A DNA stretch of 64,000 nucleotides, taken from Streptomyces chromofuscus (GTDB lineage Bacteria; Actinomycetota; Actinomycetes; Streptomycetales; Streptomycetaceae). The DNA is taken from assembly GCF_015160875.1 (NCBI RefSeq), contig NZ_CP063374.1:6699501-6763500 (forward strand), written 5' to 3'. Below the pieces are notes generated by a model. It searched no databases and was not told the DNA's origin. It was given only the letters and a program-made list of their open reading frames with translations. This document shows, one piece after another, positions 24,692 to 34,450 of the stretch. Position 1 is the stretch's first letter, and each line of letters begins with the position of its first letter. Made by a program: the position numbers and the translations under genes.

Positions 24692-25333
24692 ATGCGTTTC
24701 CGTGACCGTGCGCACGCCGGCCGGGAACTGGCCGGGCATCTGCGCATCCTCCAGGAGAAGGGGACGCTCCCGGACCCCGTGGTCCTCGCCCTGCCCCGTG
24801 GCGGTGTCACGGTGGCCCGGGAGGTCGCGCGGGCCCTGGGCGCGCCGCTGGACGTGCTGGTCGTCCGCAAGATCGGAGCGCCGTTCCAGGAGGAGTTCGG
24901 GGTCGGCGCCATCGCGGGCGACGAACCGCCGTTCTTCGACACCCGGGCCCTGGACCAGCTGGGTCTGAACGAGGCCGAGCTGGCCCCGATCGTGGCCCGG
25001 GAGCGGACGGAGCTGCACCGTAGGGAACAGCGCTACCGCCAGAACCGGCCCCCCGCCGAACTGCGCGGACGCACTGCCATCCTCGTCGACGACGGACTGG
25101 CCACCGGATCCACCGCCCGGGCCGCCGTGCGGGCGGTGCGGCACCGGGAGCCCGAGCGGGTGGTCGTCGCCGCGCCGGTCTGCTCGCACGAGGCCGTCGA
25201 ACTGCTGCGCGGCGAGGCCGACGACGTGGTGTGCCTGATGCGGCCGAGCCCGTTCCACGCGGTCGGCCTCTGGTACGAGGACTTCGAACAGCTGACGGAC
25301 GAGGACGTGCTGCAAGCGCTGCACGGCGGCTGA
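24692..25333 (+). CDS. PRTase-fold phosphoribosyltransferase
   Basis: 213 residues from ATG 24692 with AAGGGGAG eight bases upstream. The PRPP-binding motif is AILVDDGLATGSTA, with ALPRGGVTVAREVA and VVRKIGAPFQEEFG, as in the stand-alone phosphoribosyltransferase-domain proteins of actinobacteria. The nucleobase acceptor is unknown, and these proteins are often encoded with stress or dormancy genes. It may continue the transcript from the macro gene (118-bp gap). The C-terminal ADDVVCLMRPSPFHAVGLWY is typical of the family. Confidence 0.85.
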   Translation: MRFRDRAHAGRELAGHLRILQEKGTLPDPVVLALPRGGVTVAREVARALGAPLDVLVVRKIGAPFQEEFGVGAIAGDEPPFFDTRALDQLGLNEAELAPIVARERTELHRREQRYRQNRPPAELRGRTAILVDDGLATGSTARAAVRAVRHREPERVVVAAPVCSHEAVELLRGEADDVVCLMRPSPFHAVGLWYEDFEQLTDEDVLQALHGG

Positions 25334-25505
25334 TCCGGCGGGTCCGGGAGGCGTACACGACCTGGCACGCAGGTCACGTGACGTCCCCCGGGCGCCGCGT
25401 CGATGCCCCCACCACCACGGACGACCCGGCACTCCGCCCGGCGGACCTCGGCCGGGCGGCCGCCCCCCACCCCGACGACCCGCACCACCGAAGGGACGCA
25501 CCGCC

Positions 25506-25826
25506 ATGACCCACGGACAGCCGGTGCCCCGCGATCGGTCCGGCACGACCGGTCGCCGCCGGCCCCGTACCGGCACCGAACCCCGCACCGCCCGGAGCGC
25601 GCTTCGGCTGCGCCTGCTGCTGACCGCCGTCTTCCTGCCGGTCTTCGCCGCGGCGACCGTGCTGTTCGCCGTCTGGGCCGCGAACTCCTCGCCCGCCGAC
25701 TCACCCGGTCCCGAGGCACTGACCGGCCTCGCCGTCGCCTGCGGCGCGCCGGCCCTGGTCCCCGCCCTGGACCGGGTGGTCGTACGGCGCCGGATGCGGC
25801 AGGAGCGCGCCGGGCGGCGGGTCTGA
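25506..25826 (+). CDS. Small membrane protein, unknown function
   Basis: 106 residues from ATG 25506, with GAAGGGACG upstream. The first 35 residues are basic and hydrophilic; then LRLRLLLTAVFLPVFAAATVLFAVWAA forms one membrane helix, and GLAVACGAPALVPAL a weaker second one, before a basic tail (RRRMRQERAGRR). It looks like a two-helix inner-membrane protein with both ends in the cytoplasm. No family is recognised. It lies between the phosphoribosyltransferase and lpdA genes. Confidence 0.65.
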   Translation: MTHGQPVPRDRSGTTGRRRPRTGTEPRTARSALRLRLLLTAVFLPVFAAATVLFAVWAANSSPADSPGPEALTGLAVACGAPALVPALDRVVVRRRMRQERAGRRV

Positions 25827-25915
25827 GACCGGAGTCATGTCCGATCGGTGTGGCGACGAGCGGGGCAGGGCGGAAAAATCCCTCGCGCACGCCGGAGAAC
25901 GCGAGCATTCCTTGC

Positions 25916-26047
25916 GCACCGGACGAGACCGGGCCGGCCGCTCCTCACGCACCGGACGAGACCGGGCCGGCCGCTCCTCACGCACCGGACGAGACCGGGC
26001 CGGCCGCTCCTCACGCACCGGACGAGACCGGGCCGGCCGCTCCTCAC
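25916..26047. repeat. Four perfect tandem copies of a 33-bp repeat
   Basis: The 33-bp unit beginning GCACCGGACGAGACCGGGCC occurs four times back to back (25916, 25949, 25982, 26015) with no visible difference, then a partial fifth copy. It ends 21 bp before the lpdA start codon. Because the unit is a multiple of three, all six frames stay open and give artificial repetitive ORFs. Each unit contains the palindrome GGCCGGCC. It probably sits in the lpdA leader. Confidence 0.9.
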
Positions 26048-26068
26048 GCACCGAAAGGGACCTGACGC

Positions 26069-27481
<1,413 letters not shown>

Positions 27482-27661
27482 GCGCCGTCCGGGGGGTTCA
27501 CGTGCGCTTTCGTGCGGCTGCGGGCTCCGCGGACGTCACCCGGCCGGCGTAACCGGGATGGCGGCACCCGCGACGCACCCGGACGCTGGTAGTCACCCAC
27601 ATGGGGAGATCCCCACGGGGACACCGCACCGTGACACCTCGGGGACGGAAGGACGGCCGCC

Positions 27662-28096
27662 ATGGCTCAGCACGCTGCACATCAGACGGGAACCCCGCAG
27701 ACCGGTCCGACGGGCCGCCGCGCGGGATGGGTGACCGGCGGCGTCATGTTCGCCGGAGTGCTGATGCTGGTCGGCGGTGTGCTGTCGGTGCTGCAGGGCA
27801 TCGCGGCGATCGCCGAGGACGACGTCTACGCCCGCGTCGGCACGTACGTCTACGAGCTGGACCTCACCGGATGGGGCTGGATCCACCTGGTCGTCGGCGT
27901 CCTGGTGGCCGTCACCGGCTGGGGCCTGCTGATGGGGGCCGGCTGGGCGCGCATCGCCGGTATCACCCTGGCCGCGATCAGCCTGATCCTGCAGTTTCTC
28001 TTCCTGCCGTACCAGCCCGTCTGGTCGGTCGTGATGATGGCGATCGACGTCTTCGTGATCTGGGCCCTGGCCTCCTGGCGGGAGCCCGTGCGCTGA
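27662..28096 (+). CDS. Four-helix membrane protein (DUF7144-like)
   Basis: 144 residues from ATG 27662, with GGAAGGA upstream. A short hydrophilic N-terminus (GTPQTGPTGRRAG) precedes four membrane helices: WVTGGVMFAGVLMLVGGVL, GWIHLVVGVLVAVTGWGLL, IAGITLAAISLILQFLFLPY and VWSVVMMAIDVFVIWAL. This pattern, with GW.H...G.....G, is a common actinobacterial family of unknown function. The gene is monocistronic and convergent with the ArsR gene, 7 bp away. No terminator was identified between them. Confidence 0.8.
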   Translation: MAQHAAHQTGTPQTGPTGRRAGWVTGGVMFAGVLMLVGGVLSVLQGIAAIAEDDVYARVGTYVYELDLTGWGWIHLVVGVLVAVTGWGLLMGAGWARIAGITLAAISLILQFLFLPYQPVWSVVMMAIDVFVIWALASWREPVR

Positions 28097-28103
28097 AACG
28101 GCC

Positions 28104-28460
28104 CTACTCGGTCGCGTCGCTGATGCCCAGCCGCAGATGCTCCACGTGATAGACGGCCTGGTCGAGGAGTTCGGCGACATGGTGGTCGTGCAGCGCGTAG
28201 ACGATCGACCGGCCATGGCGCTCGCCGACCACCAGACCGAGGTTGCGCAGCAGTCTCAGCTGGTGCGAGCAGGCCGACTGCTCCATGCCCACCTCGGCGG
28301 CCAACTCCGTGGCGGGCAGCGGCCCTTCGCGCAGCCGCGCCAGGATCAGCAGACGGGAGGGGGTGGACAGCGCCTGGAGGGTGGTGGCCACCTTCGCCAC
28401 GTTGCCCTCGTCCAGGCGTACGCGCTCGGCGGCTGAGGTGGCGGCGGCTCCATGACCCAT
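28104..28460 (-). CDS. ArsR/SmtB-family metal-sensing repressor
   Basis: About 118 residues from ATG 28458-28460; an upstream ATG at 28493 is open but lies within the operator. The winged-helix core is seen (LSTPSRLLILARLREGPLPA, QSACSHQLRLLRNLGLV). The C-terminal helix contains DHHVAELLDQAVYHVEH, matching the alpha-5 metal site (Asp-X-His ... His-X-X-Glu/His) of SmtB/CzrA/NmtR-type sensors, so Zn2+, Co2+ or Ni2+ is sensed. It is divergent from a P1B-4 ATPase gene. TTCATG-N17-TACGAT upstream would start transcription at the chosen ATG (leaderless). Confidence 0.88.
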   Translation of the reverse strand: MGHGAAATSAAERVRLDEGNVAKVATTLQALSTPSRLLILARLREGPLPATELAAEVGMEQSACSHQLRLLRNLGLVVGERHGRSIVYALHDHHVAELLDQAVYHVEHLRLGISDATE

Positions 28461-28462
28461 GA

Positions 28463-28512
28463 CCGGTATCGTACCCGTCTTATATGAACGCATGAACGAG
28501 TCTTCATGTGTT
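28463..28512. promoter_or_regulatory. ArsR/SmtB-type operator between repressor and metal ATPase
   Basis: AACGCATGAA (28487-28496) and TTCATGTGTT (28503-28512) form an inverted repeat with one mismatch and a 6-bp centre, like SmtB-class 12-2-12 operators. It overlaps the leftward -35 (TTCATG, 28491-28496). The leftward -10 is TACGAT (28468-28473). TTATAT at 28480-28485 could be a -10 for the ATPase gene. A second half-site TATATGAACG precedes it. Confidence 0.7.
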
Positions 28513-28517
28513 CCGGT

Positions 28518-30464
28518 ATGGTGGCCCGCGTGTCAGCGACTCTCACGCCGCGAACGGCGCCCCCGTCCCGCACCCTGCCGGCTCCCCGCCGCCGCACCCG
28601 CGTCCTGGCCCTGCCCGAGGCCCGCTGGGCGCTGGCCGCGCTGGTGGCCTTCCTGCTCGGCCTCGCCCTGGACCTCGGCGGCGCCCCCGCCTGGGCGTTC
28701 GGCCCGCTGTACGCCGTCGCGTACGTCACGGGCGGCTGGGAACCGGCGCTGGAAGGGCTGCGCGCCCTGCGCGGGAAGACCCTCGACGTGGACCTGCTGA
28801 TGATCGTCGCGGCGCTGGGCGCGGCGGCGATCGGCCAGGTCCTCGACGGAGCCCTGCTGATCGTCATCTTCGCCACGTCCGGCGCGCTGGAGGCGCTCGC
28901 CACCGCCCGCACCGCCGACTCCGTGCGCGGCCTGCTCGACCTCGCCCCCGCGGTCGCGACCCGGATCACGGCGGACGGGCACGAGGAGACCGTGCCGACG
29001 TCCGCGCTGGCCGTCGGTGACGTGCTGCTGGTGCGGCCGGGGGAGCGGATCGGCGCCGACGGCCAGGTGCTGGACGGCACCGGCGAGGCCGACGAGGCCA
29101 CCATCACCGGCGAGCCCCTGCCGGTGCTCAAGCGCCCCGGCGACGAGGTCTTCGCGGGCACCCTCAACGGCACCGGCGCGTTGCGCGTCCGCGTGGAACG
29201 CGACCCCGCCGACTCGGTGATCGCCCGGATCGTGACGCTGGTCGAGGAGGCGTCCCGGACCAAGGCGCCGACACAGCTGTTCATCGAGAAGGTCGAACAG
29301 CGTTACGCGGTGGGCGTGGTGGCCGCGACGCTCGCCGTCTTCGCCGTGCCGCTCGCCTTCGGCGCCGACCTCACGGACGCGCTGCTGCGGGCGATGACTT
29401 TCATGATCGTCGCCTCGCCGTGCGCGGTGGTGCTGGCCACCATGCCGCCGCTGCTGTCGGCGATCGCCAACGCCGGGCGGCACGGCGTGCTGGTGAAGTC
29501 GGCGGTGGCGATGGAGCGGCTCGGGGAGATCGACACCGCCGCTCTGGACAAGACCGGCACCCTGACCGAGGGCGCGCCCGAGGTGACGGACGTGTCGCCG
29601 CTGCCGGGATCCGGGCTCGACGAGGACGGGCTGCTCGCGCTCGCCGCGGCGGCCGAGCACCCCAGCGAGCACCCCCTGGCGCGCGCGATCGTGGGCGCGG
29701 CCCGGGCCAAGGGGCTGCCGATCGCCGCCGCCGCGGGCTTCACCGCCCTGCCGGGGCGGGGGGTCACGGCCGTGGTGGACGGGCGCGAGGTGCGCGTCGG
29801 CCGGGCGGAGGCCGGCGCGGGCCGCGACGACGGCGCCACCGTCGTGCGGGTGCTGCGCGACGGCACCGAGGTCGGCACCCTCGCCCTCACCGACCGCCTC
29901 CGCCCCGACGCCCCCGCGACCGCCGCCGCGCTCACCGCCCTGACCGGCACCGCGCCCGTCCTGCTCACCGGCGACAACGCCCGCACCGCCGCCCGCGTCG
30001 CCGAGGCCACCGGCCTCACCGACGTCCGCGCGGGCCTGCTGCCCGAGGACAAGGTGAAGGCCCTGCGGGAACTGCAGGACAGTGGCCGCACGGTGCTCTT
30101 CGTCGGCGACGGCGTCAACGACGCGCCCGCCCTCGCCGCCGCCCACTCCGGCGTGGCGATGGGGCGCGCGGGCTCCGACCTCGCGCTGGAGACCGCGGAC
30201 GCCGTCGTGGTACGCGACGAACTCATCACCGTCCCGGCCGTCGTACGGCTGTCCCGGGCCGCCCGCCGCCTCGTCGTCCAGAACCTGGTCATCGCCGGTA
30301 CGTTCATCTCCGTGCTGGTCGTCTGGGACCTGGCCGGCCATCTGCCGCTGCCGCTCGGCGTCGCCGGGCACGAGGGCTCGACCGTGCTGGTCGGCCTGAA
30401 CGGGCTGCGGCTGCTGCGCGAGTCGGCGTGGCGATCCGGGCCGGGCCTGGACAGGAAAGGTTGA
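28518..30464 (+). CDS. P1B-4-type heavy-metal-transporting ATPase
   Basis: About 648 residues. It exports a divalent metal with ATP. P-type motifs are TGEPLPV, DKTGTLTEG (phosphorylated Asp), SEHPLA and GDGVNDAPALAAAHSG. The metal-selectivity motif in the sixth helix is SPC (IVASPCAVVLA) and the last helix pair carries HEGST: together the signature of P1B-4 pumps (Co2+, Zn2+, Fe2+ or Ni2+) rather than copper CPC pumps. There is no N-terminal HMA domain. The start is uncertain (ATG 28506 or 28518; neither has a ribosome site). Divergence from an alpha-5-site ArsR sensor supports metal-induced expression. Confidence 0.92.
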   Translation: MVARVSATLTPRTAPPSRTLPAPRRRTRVLALPEARWALAALVAFLLGLALDLGGAPAWAFGPLYAVAYVTGGWEPALEGLRALRGKTLDVDLLMIVAALGAAAIGQVLDGALLIVIFATSGALEALATARTADSVRGLLDLAPAVATRITADGHEETVPTSALAVGDVLLVRPGERIGADGQVLDGTGEADEATITGEPLPVLKRPGDEVFAGTLNGTGALRVRVERDPADSVIARIVTLVEEASRTKAPTQLFIEKVEQRYAVGVVAATLAVFAVPLAFGADLTDALLRAMTFMIVASPCAVVLATMPPLLSAIANAGRHGVLVKSAVAMERLGEIDTAALDKTGTLTEGAPEVTDVSPLPGSGLDEDGLLALAAAAEHPSEHPLARAIVGAARAKGLPIAAAAGFTALPGRGVTAVVDGREVRVGRAEAGAGRDDGATVVRVLRDGTEVGTLALTDRLRPDAPATAAALTALTGTAPVLLTGDNARTAARVAEATGLTDVRAGLLPEDKVKALRELQDSGRTVLFVGDGVNDAPALAAAHSGVAMGRAGSDLALETADAVVVRDELITVPAVVRLSRAARRLVVQNLVIAGTFISVLVVWDLAGHLPLPLGVAGHEGSTVLVGLNGLRLLRESAWRSGPGLDRKG

Positions 30465-30513
30465 TGTCGGATTCTCGCCAGCCTTCGTGCGCGCGGTGGC
30501 GGAAGCTGGACGC

Positions 30514-31995
30514 ATGCACCAGGGGATGCACACCGACACCGATCGCTGTCTGCGCGCCGTCCAGGCCAAGGACGCGCGCTTCGACGGCTGGTTCTTCACC
30601 GCCGTCCTGACCACCGGGATCTACTGCCGGCCCAGCTGCCCGGTGGTCCCGCCCAAGCCGCGGAACATGGTGTTCCACCCGAGCGCGGCGGCCTGTCAGC
30701 AGGCCGGCTTCCGGGCGTGCAAGCGCTGCCGCCCGGACACCAGCCCCGGCTCCCCGGAGTGGAACCAGCGCGCCGACCTGGTGGCCCGCGCCATGCGGCT
30801 GATCGCCGACGGCGTCGTGGACCGCGAGGGCGTCCCCGGCCTCGCCGCCCGGCTGGGCTACAGCTCCCGGCAGATCGAACGCCAGCTGCTCGCCGAACTC
30901 GGCGCGGGCCCGCTCGCCCTGGCCCGCGCCCAGCGCGCCCAGACGGCCCGGCTGCTGATCGAGACGACCGCCCTGCCCATGGCGCAGATCGCCTTCGCCG
31001 CCGGCTTCTCCTCCATCCGCACCTTCAACGACACCGTCCGCGAGGTCTACGCCCTCACCCCCAGCGACCTGCGCGCACGCAGCCCACGAGGGCTCGCGGC
31101 GGGCACCCCGGGGGCGTTGTCCCTGCGCCTGCCGTTCCGCGCCCCGCTCAACCCCGACAACCTCTTCGGCCACCTCGCCGCGACCGCCGTGCCCGGCGTC
31201 GAGGAATGGCGCGACGGCGCCTACCGCCGCACGCTCCGCCTGCCCTACGGCCACGGCATCGTGGCGCTCACCCCGCGGCCCGACCACATCGCCTGCCGCC
31301 TGACCCTCGCCGACCTGCGCGATCTGCCCGTCGCGATCAGCCGCTGCCGCCGGATGCTCGACCTGGACGCCGACCCGGCCGCCGTCGACGACCAGTTGCG
31401 GGCCGATCCGGTGCTGGCGCCGCTGGTGGACAAGGCGCCGGGACGGCGGGTGCCGCGCACGGTCGACGAGGCCGAGTTCGCCGTGCGGGCGGTGCTGGGC
31501 CAGCAGGTCTCCACCGCCGCCGCCCGCACCCACGCCGCCCGGCTGGTCACCGCGCACGGCGAGGCGGTCGACGACCCCGAGGGCGGCCTCACCCACCTGT
31601 TCCCGTCACCGCGGGCGCTGGCCGCCGTCGACCCCGCCTCGCTCGCCATGCCCCGCACCCGGCGGACGACCTTCACCACCCTTGTCGGCCGGCTCGCCGA
31701 CGGATCGCTCCACCTCGGCGTGGCGAGCGACTGGCCCAGGACCCGCGCCCAGCTGCTGGCCCTGCCCGGCTTCGGCCCCTGGACGGCCGACGTCATCGCG
31801 ATGCGCGCGCTCGGCGACCCGGACGCCTTCCTCCCCACCGACCTCGGCATCCGCCGCGCGGCGGGGCAGCTGGGCCTGCCGTCCACGCCGGCCGCGCTCA
31901 CCGCGCGCGCGGCGGCGTGGCGCCCCTGGCGGGCGTACGCCGTGCAGTACCTGTGGGCGACCGACAGCCACCCGATCAACTTCCTTCCCGTGTAA
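30514..31995 (+). CDS. Ada-AlkA fusion: methyl-sensing activator with 3-methyladenine glycosylase
   Basis: 493 residues from ATG 30514 (GGAAG seven bases upstream). Three modules: an N-terminal Ada zinc domain with Cys38, Cys42, Cys69 and Cys72 (IYCRPSC, CKRC), of which Cys38 accepts methyl from phosphotriesters; an AraC-type HTH (about 85-185, QIAFAAGFSSIRTFNDT); and an AlkA N-domain plus HhH-GPD glycosylase (LGQQVSTAAARTHAARLV, LPGFGPWTADVIAMRAL, catalytic Asp in PTDLGIRR). It senses alkylation damage, activates repair genes and excises alkylated bases. It is followed 9 bp later by ogt, forming an adaptive-response operon. Confidence 0.95.
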   Translation: MHQGMHTDTDRCLRAVQAKDARFDGWFFTAVLTTGIYCRPSCPVVPPKPRNMVFHPSAAACQQAGFRACKRCRPDTSPGSPEWNQRADLVARAMRLIADGVVDREGVPGLAARLGYSSRQIERQLLAELGAGPLALARAQRAQTARLLIETTALPMAQIAFAAGFSSIRTFNDTVREVYALTPSDLRARSPRGLAAGTPGALSLRLPFRAPLNPDNLFGHLAATAVPGVEEWRDGAYRRTLRLPYGHGIVALTPRPDHIACRLTLADLRDLPVAISRCRRMLDLDADPAAVDDQLRADPVLAPLVDKAPGRRVPRTVDEAEFAVRAVLGQQVSTAAARTHAARLVTAHGEAVDDPEGGLTHLFPSPRALAAVDPASLAMPRTRRTTFTTLVGRLADGSLHLGVASDWPRTRAQLLALPGFGPWTADVIAMRALGDPDAFLPTDLGIRRAAGQLGLPSTPAALTARAAAWRPWRAYAVQYLWATDSHPINFLPV

Positions 31996-32004
31996 GGACC
32001 CACG

Positions 32005-32487
32005 ATGCGACAGCACACCGTCGTCGACAGCCCGTACGGCCCCCTCACCCTCGTCGCCGAGGACGGCGTCCTGTGCGGCCTCTACATGAGCGACCAGCGC
32101 CACCGCCCCGCGGAGGAGACCTTCGGCGAGCCGGACGACACGCCCTTCGGTGAGGCCGCCGACCAGCTGATGGCCTACTTCGGCGGTGCGTTGAAGGAGT
32201 TCACCGTCGACCTGCGCCTCAACGGCACGCCGTTCCAGCGCTCCGTGTGGGACCAGCTGCGCCGCATCCCGTACGGCGAGACCCGCACGTACGGCGAACT
32301 GGCCGAGGCCCTGGGCAACCCCCACGCCTCCCGAGCGGTCGGCCTCGCCAACGGCAAGAACCCCATCGGCATCATCGTCCCCTGCCACCGGGTGATCGGC
32401 GCGAGCGGCGGCCTCACCGGCTACGGCGGCGGCCTGGAGCGCAAGCAGCGCCTGCTGGACTTCGAGCGCGGCGAGGCCCTCTTCTAG
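32005..32487 (+). CDS. ogt: Methylated-DNA--protein-cysteine methyltransferase
   Basis: 160 residues, standard length. It removes O6-alkyl groups from guanine by irreversible transfer to Cys127 in IIVPCHRVIG. The preceding GLANGKNP and upstream RTYGELAEALGNPHASRAVG form the DNA-binding helix and arginine finger. The ATG follows TAAGGACCC. It lies 9 bp after the Ada-AlkA gene, so it is co-transcribed and probably under that activator's control. A perfect 12-bp stem terminator follows. Confidence 0.96.
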   Translation: MRQHTVVDSPYGPLTLVAEDGVLCGLYMSDQRHRPAEETFGEPDDTPFGEAADQLMAYFGGALKEFTVDLRLNGTPFQRSVWDQLRRIPYGETRTYGELAEALGNPHASRAVGLANGKNPIGIIVPCHRVIGASGGLTGYGGGLERKQRLLDFERGEALF

Positions 32488-32524
32488 AAGCAATACCGGT
32501 AACTTACGTGCAATCCGGTCGTTG

Positions 32525-32561
32525 TTGCCGCTTGTGCCCCCAGACCGGACACAAGCGGCAA
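32525..32561. terminator. Bidirectional terminator after ogt
   Basis: TTGCCGCTTGTG (32525-32536) pairs perfectly with CACAAGCGGCAA (32550-32561) over a 13-nt loop. It separates ogt (+) from the convergent lipoprotein gene (-) and marks the left edge of the accessory island. Confidence 0.8.
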
Positions 32562-32581
32562 ACACGCCTAACGGAGTCCTA

Positions 32582-32995
32582 CTAGGCGGTTTTGCAGAAG
32601 TCCGTGAGCGCGATGTTGATCTGCTTGGCTTCGGCCGCGGTCACCGCGTGCTTGCCGCTGCTGAACCGCTGTTGCGCGGTCCGGTCGAGATTCTGTGCTG
32701 CGCCGTTGATGGCCATGCACTGGTTGCGGGCGTTGTCGATGGCGTCGTTCTCGTCGGTGGTGAGTGCGGGGTTGATGTCGAAGAGTGCGGCAAGCAGGCC
32801 GTCGCGTACCTTCCCGGTCGGTTCAGGGGGGAGTCCGACGGACGGGGCGGCCTCCTCGGTGGCCTCCTTCGTCGGGGTGCTGCCGGCGGGCGGCCGGGCG
32901 TTGGTCTGGCTGTCACTGCTGTCGTCGCTGCTGGTGCACGCGGTGAGCGTGGCCAGGGCGGCGAGCAGGACGGCGACGGTGATGGTGCGTTTCAA
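32582..32995 (-). CDS. Small secreted lipoprotein, DUF732-like
   Basis: 137 residues if started at TTG 32993-32995, which has GGGGGA seven bases upstream and places a clean lipoprotein signal at the N-terminus (KRTITVAVLLAALATLTAC). The upstream open frame lacks such a signal. After a Ser/Asp/Thr-rich linker the mature domain has two cysteines (ARNQCMAINGAAQ, ALTDFCKTA) and small helical segments, as in the DUF732 family of actinobacterial secreted proteins of unknown function. It begins the lower-GC island after ogt. Confidence 0.75.
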   Translation of the reverse strand: MKRTITVAVLLAALATLTACTSSDDSSDSQTNARPPAGSTPTKEATEEAAPSVGLPPEPTGKVRDGLLAALFDINPALTTDENDAIDNARNQCMAINGAAQNLDRTAQQRFSSGKHAVTAAEAKQINIALTDFCKTA

Positions 32996-33143
32996 GGTGT
33001 GGTCCCCCAGGGTGGGTATGGGTTCGTCCGTGTGAGACACGCGACGGCGCTGGGCGGTTGCTCGGCGCATGGGAGTGCCCCGCCGGGTGGCGGGGAATTC
33101 GTGTCCGGGCATGCCGGAGACAGACAGAGGCCAACATGGGGTC

Positions 33144-33284
33144 CTACTGCATCAGCGAGTTCAGCAGGTTCGGGCGGCCCTTCTCGTCATGGCGCCGCAC
33201 CGTCTCGCGCCCATCCTCATCGGCAATCCAACCGTTGATGAGTCGCAACTGTTGGACGGCCTGCCATCCGCCCGTCAAGACCAC
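33144..33284 (-). CDS. Short possible coding sequence or gene tail (46 aa)
   Basis: On the minus strand GTG 33282-33284 opens a frame ending at TAG 33144. The product includes GGWQAVQQLRLINGWIADED and ends PNLLNSLMQ, with a balanced composition not expected from a shadow frame. The frame continues open upstream into the end of the lipoprotein gene without an obvious start, so it may be the tail of a broken gene rather than a complete one. No family is recognised and no clear ribosome site is visible. Confidence 0.35.
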   Translation of the reverse strand: MVLTGGWQAVQQLRLINGWIADEDGRETVRRHDEKGRPNLLNSLMQ

Positions 33285-33319
33285 GCCGGTTCGTAGCGCT
33301 GGTTGGTGCAGGCCAAAGA

Positions 33320-34129
33320 TCAGTCGCTGTTGTCGCTGGTGACCTTGATGGCGGAACCGAGGTTCGGTGCCGCCCCTCTGGCGAGTTCGCCGGCATGGTC
33401 TCGGTCCGCGCTGTCCGCCACGACGATGGTTACCGCCGATCCAGATACCGGATCGCGTCGCACAGTCGCGCGGACGACCGCGTACTGGGCGAGCACCGCC
33501 TCGTATGCGTCGATCGCCGCGGTGGGATAGGAATCGTGGAAGTCGGTCTCGACCAGGAGCCCCGGGCTTTTGATCTTCAGGACCGTCACGCCGGCGAGCG
33601 GCCGGTACCGGTCTCCCTCGGCGAGCATGTCCTTGAATACCGTCAATGCGCTGGTGGCATCGACGGCGGCGACCTCGATCCGCCAGCGGTCGGTTGCCTC
33701 TTTCCGGGGGGCGTCATGGATGTCGGCCGCCGTCATCTGGCTGTCGGTCGTCATCGCCCGCCACAGTGCCAGGACCTGGCCGGTGCGCTCCTCATCCGCG
33801 ACAACGGTGAAGGTGACGCCGTCCGCCGTGATCCGACCGGTGATCTTGTTGTGACGGGCGACGTAGTCCCTCATCTCGCCCGCCAGCTGGGTTACTCGGT
33901 CGGTCGAGGTGCCGTCCTTGAGGGTCAGTGTGCCAGTGGAAGCTCCCCGGAAGGGCAGCGTGTTGTTCTTCGTGGTGCCGATGTTTGCCACGTCCGGCGT
34001 ACCGGTCCAGTCTCTTTCGAAATCCTCGGCGAGTGCTGTGCCCTTGTCGATGGCGCAGCCAGTCAACAAGGTCAGACCCAGCACAAGCACGGTGATGGGC
34101 ATCAGCGACCTCAGGGCGCTTGTTCTCAG
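33320..34129 (-). CDS. Lipoprotein of unknown function, probable CTG start
   Basis: About 269 residues if started at CTG 34127-34129. That codon has AAGGAG six bases upstream and adds RTSALRS, completing a lipoprotein signal (MPITVLVLGLTLLTGC). The first ATG (34100-34102) has no ribosome site and would leave the signal without a basic n-region. The mature part is hydrophilic, mixed alpha/beta in pattern (GTLTLKDGTSTDRVTQLAG, WRIEVAAVDATSALTVF, AVTIVVADSADR) and has no recognised family. Codon use is less GC-biased than the flanking core genes, consistent with acquired DNA. It is followed by the short 46-residue frame. Confidence 0.7.
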   Translation of the reverse strand: MRTSALRSLMPITVLVLGLTLLTGCAIDKGTALAEDFERDWTGTPDVANIGTTKNNTLPFRGASTGTLTLKDGTSTDRVTQLAGEMRDYVARHNKITGRITADGVTFTVVADEERTGQVLALWRAMTTDSQMTAADIHDAPRKEATDRWRIEVAAVDATSALTVFKDMLAEGDRYRPLAGVTVLKIKSPGLLVETDFHDSYPTAAIDAYEAVLAQYAVVRATVRRDPVSGSAVTIVVADSADRDHAGELARGAAPNLGSAIKVTSDNSD

Positions 34130-34168
34130 GGCCGTCTCCTTGAAAGCGGTTGAGCCTGCCAGGGCCGG

Positions 34169-34450
34169 TCAGTCCCAGACTCGGACTACGGGTGTTACGA
34201 CCAGCTCCAGCCCATGGGTTCTGCCGTGGACGGGGAGCAGTTCTGCCTCGTTGGTGGCGAACTGCACATGCAGATCGGCGGGTTCCCGAGAAATACGTTC
34301 TGCCGCCTCGTCAGTTCGGCGCTGTCGGCGGTCAGGTGACCGCATCCATTGGTGCGGCAGACGGCACCCGCTCCGGACGGAGAGGGCCGACTGGTTCACC
34401 GGTGGTTGACGGGTCCTGAGGGCCACCTTGAACAGCACAGTCCGGGGCCG
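34169..34450 (-). other. In-frame continuation after the stop codon of the membrane protein
   Basis: After TGA at 34451-34453 the same frame stays open for another 94 codons to 34169. It ends in sequence of coding character (EAAERISREPADLHVQFATN, ELLPVHGRTHGLELVVTPV). Either the TGA is a nonsense mutation in a longer gene, or a second short gene begins inside this stretch. No homologue is recognised, so this is inference from composition only. Confidence 0.35.

Noticed and set aside
25916..26047. CRISPR array
   Set aside because: The 33-bp units are directly contiguous without spacers, and no cas genes are present.
25403..26065. Repetitive proteins encoded by the 33-bp repeats
   Set aside because: The unit length is a multiple of three, so all frames stay open by construction; none has a credible start or conserved domain.
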